Shown: positions 17,154 through 24,102 of the stretch, piece by piece
How positions within the stretch are numbered: position 1 is the first letter of the stretch
Layout of the letters: each line of letters starts with the position of its first letter
DNA from: Streptomyces sp. MST-110588
Lineage (GTDB): Bacteria; Actinomycetota; Actinomycetes; Streptomycetales; Streptomycetaceae
Length of the DNA stretch: 64,000 bases
Assembly: GCF_022695595.1 (NCBI RefSeq)
Contig: NZ_CP074380.1
Location: forward strand, 5,134,001-5,198,000
Reading direction: 5' to 3'
Made by a program: the position numbers and the translations under genes
Notes under the pieces: model-generated
Seen by the model: only the letters and a program-made list of their open reading frames with translations
The model's database searches: none
Told to the model about the DNA's origin: nothing

Positions 17154-17193
17154 TGCCCCCGTGGGGCTTGCGCAGCGAACTGGAGCATCTGAC

Positions 17194-18177
17194 ATGCCGC
17201 ATCCGAGACAGGCGGAACAGGAGAGGGCGACGGCGCCCCTGCACTGGCGTCTGAGCGCGGAGCTCGATACGGCCGAGGTGGACTTGACCCGGCTCACCGC
17301 ACGCATCCGCGACCGGACCGTGGACGCGGACACCGTGCACGACTTGCAACACGCACTGGCGAATGCTCTGTACGAAGTGCTCCACACGGGCTTGGACATA
17401 TCCGGCGCGCCCCGCCTTCGCACGCTGCGGGACCCGTCCTACGAGCGGCTCCTCGCGGACGCGGTGCCGCACCGTGACACGACCTTCGCGGTGCCGTACG
17501 CGGCGGTCGCGGAATCAGGGGACGACCCGTCCCACCGGATCGTCACGCTGGAAGGAGTACGCACCCTCGTCCCGGCAGCCTCGGTGACCGCGAGCGCCGG
17601 GGAAGGACGGGCCGTGGTGCACTACCCGTGCGCACGCCCCGCGCTGTCCGCGGGCTTCTTCCTGGTGGACGGTTCAGCCGGACGCCCTGATGAGGTGAAC
17701 TCCATCGTCCGCTTGTACATCCACCTGAAGGATGCCAGGACCGCACCGCCGCTCTGGAGGGACCTGTTGCATGGGCTGGAGGCTCGCACCGTGCGCTACC
17801 GGGCCAAGATCAGTTCCTCTCCGCTGCTGTACCCACGGCGTGACGCGGCCGTCGTCTACCTGAGCACCGCCGAGGCGGGCCACACCGTGGCCCAGGATCT
17901 GGCTGCCGGCCTTGCGGGCCGGCCCGGTCTCGGCCGGTCCACCTCAGTGTTCGCGCGGGAGATCGTCCCGGGGCTGGCCGTGGCCGAGGAACCGGACGAT
18001 CCTCGCACGGGTCAGGCACACCTGAGTTTTGGTCTGCACCGGGCCCACGCCGTGGCACAAGGGTTGATCGACCACGCCCGGTCTCCCCGTGACTCAGACG
18101 TGCGCACCGTAGTGTGCGCGGCACTGGCCCGTGCGCACATACGGCCGGACGCGCCCTGGCGCAACGCGTCCCGATGA
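17194..18177 (+). CDS. HopA1-like lyase, class V lanthipeptide LanY / TvaD-like
   Basis: A protein of about 327 residues resembling the HopA1 effector family (TvaD, LxmY, CaoY). Diagnostic stretches are VRYRAKISSSPLLYPRRDAA followed by VVYL, and LSFGLHRAHAVAQGL, which match the family pattern of a Lys-containing strand, a Tyr-x-Arg-x-Asp turn and a late SFG-x-x-R motif. In these pathways the protein eliminates phosphate from phospho-Ser/Thr to form dehydro residues and may assist cyclisation. GGAG at 17182-17185 supports the ATG at 17194; an in-frame GTG at 17161 is possible. It is the last RiPP gene, 315 bases after the kinase, and stops 19 bases before the right-hand 87-bp repeat. Confidence 0.78.
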   Translation: MPHPRQAEQERATAPLHWRLSAELDTAEVDLTRLTARIRDRTVDADTVHDLQHALANALYEVLHTGLDISGAPRLRTLRDPSYERLLADAVPHRDTTFAVPYAAVAESGDDPSHRIVTLEGVRTLVPAASVTASAGEGRAVVHYPCARPALSAGFFLVDGSAGRPDEVNSIVRLYIHLKDARTAPPLWRDLLHGLEARTVRYRAKISSSPLLYPRRDAAVVYLSTAEAGHTVAQDLAAGLAGRPGLGRSTSVFAREIVPGLAVAEEPDDPRTGQAHLSFGLHRAHAVAQGLIDHARSPRDSDVRTVVCAALARAHIRPDAPWRNASR

Positions 18178-18196
18178 CGGCTGGCGCGCTTCCCGG

Positions 18197-18301
18197 CCCA
18201 CCGCCCTGGACGCCCCCGACATCCGCATCGTCGAACTCGTCGAGGAACGCGACGTGGTGGCCCCCTTCGGCGCCAAACCCGCCGTGGCCAACCAGCAGTG
18301 A
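18197..18301 (+). pseudogene. Remnant of a molybdoenzyme Mo-subunit 3' end (right copy of 87-bp repeat)
   Basis: Bases 18197-18283 repeat 8432-8518 with three differences, in the same orientation and frame, encoding the tail up to FGAKPA. The copy then reads VANQQ and a stop at 18299-18301. The intact gene ends with about 100 further bases and AVAQH, so this copy appears to have lost an internal segment or to derive from a close homologue. No start or upstream body of the gene is present. Together with the left copy it brackets the RiPP genes and marks the probable right boundary of the insertion. Confidence 0.85.
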
Positions 18302-18304
18302 GTA

Positions 18305-18320
18305 CCGGGGGCGCCCCCGG
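18305..18320. terminator. Palindromic hairpin between converging genes
   Basis: CCGGGGGCGCCCCCGG is a perfect 16-base palindrome just after the Mo-subunit remnant and before the converging stop of the MFS gene at 18405. It probably ends transcription from both sides. Further GGCCCCGG/CCGGGAGCC pairing is possible at 18334-18356. Confidence 0.55.
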
Positions 18321-18404
18321 ATTCCCCCGGAGGCGGCCCCGGAAAACCGGGAGCCGCACTTGACTGCGTGGGCGTGCGTGAAATGAACACCGGGATCTGT
18401 CGAC

Positions 18405-19874
18405 TCACCCTGCGGAGACGGGAGTTGCCGGCGTTCGGTCTCCGTCCTTTTCGTCCGTTGACGTGTGGTGGCCGGACCTCATCATCGGCAGGAAGGCGAG
18501 AGCCGATGTGGCCAGCAGGAGATTCACGCCCAGTCCCCACGTAAAGGCGGACGTCGCTGAGTAGACCGTACCGAGCAATGCCGGTCCGAGGGCGGAACCG
18601 ATCTGGATTCCGGTCTCCAGCGCTCCGGAGGCGGAACCGGCGTCCCGCTCCGGGACTCCGGCGAGCACGATGTTGATGAGCGGGGTGAATCCCAGCCCCT
18701 CGCCGAAGCCGATGACCGCCAAGGGGATGACGATTGCGATCTCGGGCATCTGACGGCCATATACCGCTGCGGAGCCGAGCAGCGCGGCCGTTCCTGCGAT
18801 GTTGATGACATATCCGATGGTCAGTACGTGGTGGCCCGCCTTCGGCCCGATTTTCGGGGCGACCAGGGAGGCGATGCCGAAGCACAGCGCGAGGGGGGTG
18901 AACAGAAGGCCGGCCTTCAGGGGGGAGAAACCGAGCGGACCCTGGAAGTAGAGGGAAATGAGGAAGAACAAACCGATGTTCCCTGCCACGAAGGTGAGGG
19001 ACAGCCCCACTCCCGCCCGGAAGGTGCGCCGGCGCAGGAGTTCCGGATCGATGAGCGGCAGGTGATGGTGTCGTTTGGCGCGGTTCTCCCGGCGAAGGAA
19101 CACGGCCATCGCGGGAATGGCCGCAAGTACCAGCAGGAGCAGCAAGGGGTGTCCGTGCTCTCCGCCGCCGAAGACGAGAGGGGCGATCACACACAGCAGG
19201 GCCACGGTGAGCAGCCCGACTCCGGGCAGGTCCAGGCTGGGACGGTCCTTCTTCCGGTTCTCGGGGAGGAGCAGCAGGGCCCCGATGACGGCGGCGAGGC
19301 CGATGGGGAGATTGATGAGAAAGATGGCCCGCCAGGACAGGCCCGCGATGTCCAGCCCGATGAGCAGGCCGCCGACGATCTGCCCGATGATGGCCGCGAT
19401 ACCGGTGACGGCCCCGAAAAGGCCGAACGCCCTGGCCCGGTGACGCCCGGAGAATTCGAGCTGGATGATGGACAGCGTCTGCGGGAGCATCAGGCCCGCC
19501 GCGACCCCCTGCAGTACGCGGAAGCCGATGAGGGGAATGGGCTCCCAGGCCAGCGCGCACGCCAGGGAAGCGGCGCTGAAGGCGGCGACACCGATGATGA
19601 ACATCCTGCGGTAGCCGTGGATGTCGCCCAGTCTGCCGCCGGTGACCAGCGTCAGACCGAACGCGAGGGTGTAGCCGGAGATGATCAGTTCCAGTTCGCT
19701 GACACCGGCGCCGAAGTGACTGCGGATGGGCTGGAGTGCCACGTTGACGATGGACAGGTCGAGCTCGACCAGGCAGGTGCCGGCCAGGACCACGACGAGC
19801 GCGAGCCATTGGCGCAGATCGGGATGGCGTATGTCCACCGGCGGTGGGGCAGCTTGGGTAACCATGTCGGTCAA
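18405..19874 (-). CDS. MFS drug-efflux transporter (DHA2/EmrB type, 14 helices)
   Basis: An inner-membrane proton antiporter of 489 residues with the 14-helix pattern of QacA/EmrB pumps. Helix 1 carries LDLSIVNVALQPI (motif D1), the loop after helix 2 GGRLGDIHGYRRMF (motif A), and helix 5 GQIVGGLL with GLSWRAIFLINLPIG (motif C region). The C-terminal tail is short and hydrophilic. It could export the RiPP encoded next door, although it is transcribed towards the island and lies outside the repeat-flanked segment, so this is a guess. The LysR gene lies upstream on the same strand. The start is TTG 19874 or ATG 19865; GAGGGG stands 14 bases before the former. Confidence 0.88.
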   Translation of the reverse strand: MTDMVTQAAPPPVDIRHPDLRQWLALVVVLAGTCLVELDLSIVNVALQPIRSHFGAGVSELELIISGYTLAFGLTLVTGGRLGDIHGYRRMFIIGVAAFSAASLACALAWEPIPLIGFRVLQGVAAGLMLPQTLSIIQLEFSGRHRARAFGLFGAVTGIAAIIGQIVGGLLIGLDIAGLSWRAIFLINLPIGLAAVIGALLLLPENRKKDRPSLDLPGVGLLTVALLCVIAPLVFGGGEHGHPLLLLLVLAAIPAMAVFLRRENRAKRHHHLPLIDPELLRRRTFRAGVGLSLTFVAGNIGLFFLISLYFQGPLGFSPLKAGLLFTPLALCFGIASLVAPKIGPKAGHHVLTIGYVINIAGTAALLGSAAVYGRQMPEIAIVIPLAVIGFGEGLGFTPLINIVLAGVPERDAGSASGALETGIQIGSALGPALLGTVYSATSAFTWGLGVNLLLATSALAFLPMMRSGHHTSTDEKDGDRTPATPVSAG

Positions 19875-19965
19875 GTCTTGGCAGCCGGCCCCTCATGATC
19901 AACGGCGATCTGCGAATGAACCGATAAGCGGAACTGAAGAATGCCGACCGCGTCCCCCTGCCTTC

Positions 19966-20043
19966 GCGCTCACACCCGGACGTACGCCGGCGCGCTCAAC
20001 CCCGGACGTACGTCGGCGCCCTCACCCCTGGACGTACGTCTCG
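19966..20043. repeat. 26-bp tandem repeat, three copies
   Basis: Units at 19966, 19992 and 20018 share the pattern GCGCTCA-CCC-GGACGTACGTCGGC with a period of exactly 26 bases. The third unit runs into the last codons of the LysR gene (stop at 20022), so repeat duplication may have occurred from the coding end outward. GGACGTACG is itself partly palindromic. Confidence 0.75.
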
Positions 20044-20903
20044 GCGGTCTCCGCGAACGCCGCCACGACAGGCTTCCGGCCGGTCTTGCGCCACACCAGC
20101 GCCACATCGGCGTTCGGCAGGTCGTGGATGGGGACGAAAGCCACGTCGGGACGGGCGTAGAACTCGGCGGTCGACCGCACCATCGGAGCGAGACCTTGTC
20201 CCGCGGCGACGAGGGAGAGCACTTCGTGCACGGTGGCCACCGGCTGACCGCGGCGGATCGGCTTTCCCGAAGGCGTACAGGGCGGTGACTGAGCATCCCA
20301 CCAGTACTGCGGGGCGTTTCCGGCGGGCGAGAACACCTGCTGCTCCGCGAGTTCTTCGACCGATATGGACTCGCGGGAGGCCAGCGGATGGCCCAGCGGC
20401 ACGGCAAGCGTCCTGGGTTCGGAGGACATCGTGGGGCCCACCTCCAGGTCGTCCTCCAGAACCGGGAGCCAGTGGCTGAGAACATCGATCTCGCCCCGCC
20501 GCAGCGGTCCGAGAGGATCGGCGATATGCACTTCGTGCAATTCGGTCGCGCAGGCGGGGAAGCGCGCCCTGAAACGCCGGATGATCTCGGGCACGACCAT
20601 GGTGGCACACAGGAATCCGACCCGGAGGGTCTCCTCGATACACCGCGTGGCCCGTCGTGCCTCATCCAGCGCGTCACGCAGCTCCTGGAATGCCGGAGCC
20701 ACGCGCTCGCGATACCGCTCGCCCACATCGGTGAGCCGGACGCTGCGCGTAGTGCGCTCGAAGAGGCGACCGCCGACGCGGCGTTCAAGAGAACGCGTCA
20801 ATTGGCTCACCCGCGCCTGCGAGACCATCATCCGCTCTGCGGTCCGGCCGAAGTGCAGTTCTTCGGCCAGGGTGAGGAAACACTCCGTCTCCTGGTAATC
20901 CAT
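20022..20903 (-). CDS. LysR-family transcriptional regulator
   Basis: A 293-residue LysR regulator. The N-terminal winged helix-turn-helix is clear: QETECFLTLAEELHFGRTAE, then MVSQARVSQLTRSLERRVGGRLFERTTRSVRLTDVG. The C-terminal part is a type 2 periplasmic-binding-protein fold for an effector, with LRVGFLCATMVVPEIIRRFRARFP at its start. The gene lies directly upstream of the MFS transporter on the same strand (147 bases between), so it may control that pump. The next stretch, 20904-21141, holds no gene and probably contains its promoter. The ligand is unknown. Confidence 0.9.
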   Translation of the reverse strand: MDYQETECFLTLAEELHFGRTAERMMVSQARVSQLTRSLERRVGGRLFERTTRSVRLTDVGERYRERVAPAFQELRDALDEARRATRCIEETLRVGFLCATMVVPEIIRRFRARFPACATELHEVHIADPLGPLRRGEIDVLSHWLPVLEDDLEVGPTMSSEPRTLAVPLGHPLASRESISVEELAEQQVFSPAGNAPQYWWDAQSPPCTPSGKPIRRGQPVATVHEVLSLVAAGQGLAPMVRSTAEFYARPDVAFVPIHDLPNADVALVWRKTGRKPVVAAFAETAETYVQG

Positions 20904-21141
20904 CAGCCCCCACCCGTACTCCCGGTACCGGACGCCCTGAACAGGTGGACCGACCGCCTACGGTGAGTCCCCCGCCGCTCCAGCATTGTCCGCACCCGCA
21001 CCGGACGACGCAATCAACGCCGGCCGCTCGAAGCAGCGGTCCCGCGGCCCATGGCCGCCCGGCCCGGCCGGGTTCCGGCAGGGCGGCCTCTCGGCAGCGT
21101 CGTATATGAGTGCCTGGAGCGCTGCGGCGTCCAGGCATCGG

Positions 21142-21213
21142 AGGCCGTGACCGGAATCGAACCGGCGTAACTCGCTTTGCAGGCGAGCCCCTCAGCCACT
21201 CGGGCACACGGCC
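21142..21213 (-). tRNA. tRNA-Cys(GCA)
   Basis: Read on the minus strand, a 7-bp acceptor stem GGCCGTG/CACGGCC encloses a full cloverleaf. The anticodon stem is CTCGC/GCGAG with loop CTGCAAA, hence anticodon GCA. The T arm contains GGTTCGATTCC. The discriminator base is T73, the base specific to tRNA-Cys, and position 13-22 is a G-A mismatch, also typical of tRNA-Cys. CCA is not encoded. It is a lone tRNA gene, 277 bases before the next protein gene on the other strand. Confidence 0.93.
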
Positions 21214-21490
21214 GGGCTGTGGTGTTCTGCGCGGGCCGGTGGAGCGGGGCCCGCGTGTGGTGACGACCATAGGCCCGGGGGCGGGGGCCGGGGCAAGAGT
21301 GGTGGGGGGCCTGTCATGAAGGTGCAACACGCGGTTCATGTAAGGGGGTTGGCGGGCGCGGGTGGGTCTGTCCCGGCCGCGGGGGATGTGCTGTGATCCG
21401 TACTCGGTCCTTGGGAGTAGGTCGGGGGGACGGCCCGGTTCCCGTCCCGGGACAGGGGTGACCGGCTTTCGAGCCTCTTACCCTGACCGG

Positions 21491-23218
21491 ATGACTGCCG
21501 TAGACCCGGGCGACGCCCTCGCCGAGACCGCCGCTGCCCAGATACCCGAGCCACCGCCCGCCAACGCCCGCGGCGGTGGCGTGCTCTCCCCTGCGTACCG
21601 GGCGCTGACCTGCGGCATCATCTCGGTGATCTCGTTGATCGCCTTCGAAGCCAGTGCGGTGAACACCGCGATGCCGGTGGCTGCCCACGCTCTGGACGGC
21701 GTCGGACTGTACGCCTTCGCCTTCTCCGGCTTCTTCACCGCGAGCCTGTTCGCGATGACGCTCTCCGGCGAGTGGTGCGACCGCACCGGGCCGTCGGCGC
21801 CGCTGTTCGCCGGGATCGCCGCCTTCGGTGCGGGTCTGGTGGTCGCGGGCTCGGCCCAGAACATGTGGATCTTCGTGGCGGGCCGTGGGATCCAGGGCCT
21901 CGGCGGCGGGCTGGTGATCGTCGCCCTGTACGTCGTCGCCAGCCGTGCCTATCCGGACCATCTGCGGCCGTCGGTGATGGCGGCCTTCTCTGCCGCCTGG
22001 GTGCTGCCGGTGATCGTCGGCCCGCTCGTCGCCGGGACCGTCACCGAGCACCTCGGCTGGCGCTGGGTGTTCCTGTCCATCCCGGTCCTGATCCTGCCGC
22101 CGCTGGCCGTGATGCTGCCGGCGCTGCGCAAGCTGTCGCGGAGGGAGGCAGCGGGTACGGAGGGAGCGGGTACGGAGGGAGCGGGTACTGGGGCAACGGA
22201 TACGGAGGCAACAAGTACTGAGGCAACGGGTAGCGAGGCGCGTACGGACAGGGGCGTCGGAGGCATGGACCGGCGGCGGATCGTGCTGGCTCTGGCCGCC
22301 GCCACGGGTACCGGTCTGCTCCAGTACGCGGGCCAGGACCTGCGCTGGCTGTCGCTGATCCCCGCCGTGGCCGGGCTGGCCCTGCTGGGGCCCGCCATCG
22401 TCCGGCTGCTGCCCCGGGGCACCTTCCGGGCGGCGCGCGGGCTCCCGTCGGTGATCCTGACGCGGGCCCTGGCCGCCGGGTCGCTGTTCGCCGCGGAGAG
22501 CTTCGTACCCCTGATGCTGGTGACCGAGCGCGGCCTGTCCCCGACGCTGGCCGGGCTGTCCCTGACGGGCGGCGGGCTGACCTGGGCGCTGGGCTCGTAC
22601 ACCCAGAGCAGGCCGCGGCTGGAGCCGTACCGGGAGCGGCTGATGGTGCTGGGCATGCTGTTCGTGGCCGCCGCCGTCCTCGCGGTGCCGCTGGCGCTGA
22701 TCGAGGGGGTGACGCCGTGGATCGTCGCCGTCGCGTGGGTGCTCGCCGGGTACGGCATCGGGCTGACGATCTCCAGCGGCGGTGTGCTGCTCATGAAGCT
22801 GTCCCGGCCGCAGGAGGCGGGCATCAACTCGGCCTCCCTCCAGGTGTCGGACGCGCTCGGCAACATCGTGTTCGTGGGCATCGGCGGCGTCCTGTTCGTG
22901 GCGTTCGGCGGCGGCTCGGTCGCGGCCGGCGGCCACGCGCCGGCCGTGGACACCGGCGGGCAGCCGTCCCACCTGGTGCATCCGACCCACCCGGCCGCCT
23001 TCACGGCGGTCTTCGTGGCGATGACGGTGGTGGCGCTGGCAGGCGCGTACTTCTGCACCCGTCTGAAGCCGGAGGAGCCGCAGAAGCCGGAGAGGGAACG
23101 GCGTAGCGGGGTACGGAACGGCGTAGCGGGGTACGGGGCGGCGCTGCGGGCTGTACGGCGCGTCCGGCGGCCGGGCCGGCCGCCGCCCCGAAAAGCCGTA
23201 CCGCGGCGGGGCCCGTGA
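21491..23218 (+). CDS. MFS transporter, multidrug type, with repeat-built cytoplasmic loop
   Basis: A membrane transporter of 575 residues. Helix 1 is GIISVISLIAFEASAVNTAMPVAA, followed by LYAFAFSGFFTASLFAMTLSGEWCDR (motif A region is SGEWCDRTGP) and LGWRWVFLSIPV. Between the N- and C-terminal helix bundles lies a linker made of degenerate GTEGA/GTEAT pentapeptides, encoded by six 15-bp repeats (22151-22240). The C-terminus is unusually Arg-rich and built partly from a 17-bp duplication (GGCGTAGCGGGGTACGG, 23100-23137). Substrate unknown. ATG 21491 fits the start of similar proteins; sequence before it is not membrane-like. It does not appear to share an operon with the toxin-antitoxin genes downstream. 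Confidence 0.85.
   Translation: MTAVDPGDALAETAAAQIPEPPPANARGGGVLSPAYRALTCGIISVISLIAFEASAVNTAMPVAAHALDGVGLYAFAFSGFFTASLFAMTLSGEWCDRTGPSAPLFAGIAAFGAGLVVAGSAQNMWIFVAGRGIQGLGGGLVIVALYVVASRAYPDHLRPSVMAAFSAAWVLPVIVGPLVAGTVTEHLGWRWVFLSIPVLILPPLAVMLPALRKLSRREAAGTEGAGTEGAGTGATDTEATSTEATGSEARTDRGVGGMDRRRIVLALAAATGTGLLQYAGQDLRWLSLIPAVAGLALLGPAIVRLLPRGTFRAARGLPSVILTRALAAGSLFAAESFVPLMLVTERGLSPTLAGLSLTGGGLTWALGSYTQSRPRLEPYRERLMVLGMLFVAAAVLAVPLALIEGVTPWIVAVAWVLAGYGIGLTISSGGVLLMKLSRPQEAGINSASLQVSDALGNIVFVGIGGVLFVAFGGGSVAAGGHAPAVDTGGQPSHLVHPTHPAAFTAVFVAMTVVALAGAYFCTRLKPEEPQKPERERRSGVRNGVAGYGAALRAVRRVRRPGRPPPRKAVPRRGP
22151..22240 (+). repeat. 15-bp in-frame tandem repeat, six copies
   Basis: Six consecutive 15-mers related to GCGGGTACGGAGGGA lie inside the MFS gene; the first two are identical and later copies drift. 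Because 15 is a multiple of three they add five residues per unit to the central cytoplasmic loop without breaking the frame. Confidence 0.85.
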
Positions 23219-23234
23219 TCAGTATTGTCCCGGT

Positions 23235-23444
23235 ATGACGATCGATCTGCGGCTGGACGAGGACCGGCGGGAAGCGCTGCGGCTCCGGGCCGAGCGGGAG
23301 GGCCGTGACGAGCACGCGGTCGTGCTCGCCGCGCTGGACCGCTACCTGGAGCAGGAGCGGGAGGCGGACCGCGCCACGGTCCGCCGGCTCGGGGAGACCT
23401 ACGCGGCCCGCCACGCGGATCTGCTGCGCAGGCTGGGGGAGTGA
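23235..23444 (+). CDS. Antitoxin of a Doc-type module, ribbon-helix-helix-like
   Basis: A 69-residue protein beginning MTIDLRLDEDRREALRLRAE, the beta-strand plus helix pattern of CopG/Arc-type antitoxins, followed by a charged helix rich in Arg and Glu that would bind and block the toxin. Its stop overlaps the ATG of the Doc-like toxin (ATGATG at 23441), so the two are coupled in the usual antitoxin-first order. Such antitoxins normally repress their own operon by binding the region before 23235. I assign the function from gene order as much as from sequence. Confidence 0.75.
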   Translation: MTIDLRLDEDRREALRLRAEREGRDEHAVVLAALDRYLEQEREADRATVRRLGETYAARHADLLRRLGE

Positions 23445-23890
23445 TGAAGTACCTGACCGTCCAGGAGACGCTGGACCTGGTGGAGCCGGCCTGCGCGGGG
23501 CAGAAGGTCGCGATGCGCGATCCGGGACTGTTCAGCTCGGCGGTGCACCGCCCGGGGTCCCGGATGTACGGCGTGCAGGCGTACCCCGGCCCCTTCGAGA
23601 AGGCGGCGGCGCTGCTCCAGTCGATGGCCGTCAACCATCCGCTGGTCGACGGGAACAAGCGGACGGCGTGGCTGAGCACGGCCGTGTTCCTCGCCGTCAA
23701 CGGGATCGACATGCTGGAGATCGATCAGGACGCGGCGTACGACCTGGTCGTGGCGGTGGCGGCGGGCCGGACCGGGGACGTCGGGGAGATCGCGGACGGG
23801 CTGCGGGCACTGCGCCGCCCGGCGGCGCCGGCGCACGGCAGCGGACCGGCGACCGCGGCGACGCCCGACAACGTGCCTGGTCAGGCGTAA
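23441..23890 (+). CDS. doc: Fic/Doc-family toxin
   Basis: A 149-residue Fic-fold protein. The signature HPLVDGNKRTAW (His66 to about residue 77) matches the Doc version HxFxDGNKRT, in which Lys replaces the second Gly of the Fic AMPylase motif. Phage P1 Doc uses this site to phosphorylate and inactivate EF-Tu, and the same activity is expected here. An upstream flap-like segment (SSAVHRPGSRMYGVQAYPGPFEKAAALLQSM) fits the Doc fold. The last 25 residues are Ala/Pro-rich and probably dispensable. It is the second gene of a toxin-antitoxin pair. Toxicity depends on the loss of the antitoxin just upstream. Confidence 0.88.
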   Translation: MMKYLTVQETLDLVEPACAGQKVAMRDPGLFSSAVHRPGSRMYGVQAYPGPFEKAAALLQSMAVNHPLVDGNKRTAWLSTAVFLAVNGIDMLEIDQDAAYDLVVAVAAGRTGDVGEIADGLRALRRPAAPAHGSGPATAATPDNVPGQA

Positions 23891-24102
23891 GGGAACAGAT
23901 CCGGAGCGGGTCCGGAACGGTGCCGGGGAACAGGTTCGGACCGGCGCTTGGAACGCCGTTCGCGGTGGTGTACGGAGCGGCGTACGGCACGGTGTGACGT
24001 GCGTCGCGCCGACGGGTGACCCGGCGCCGTCGCCCCGAAGTGCGCCTCCCCGCCCGGGTAGGCTGGCGCGGTTGCCGATCGCCGAGCCAGCCGACGGAGA
24101 CC

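Noticed and set aside
9219..18177. Thioamitide (YcaO/TfuA) pathway
   Set aside because: No YcaO or TfuA protein is encoded here; only the kinase/HopA1/LanD part of the thioamitide set is present.
18828..19898. Plus-strand open frame of about 356 codons opposite the MFS gene
   Set aside because: Composition (Gly/Asp/Gln/Glu) is typical of the antisense of a membrane-protein gene; the minus strand shows all MFS motifs.
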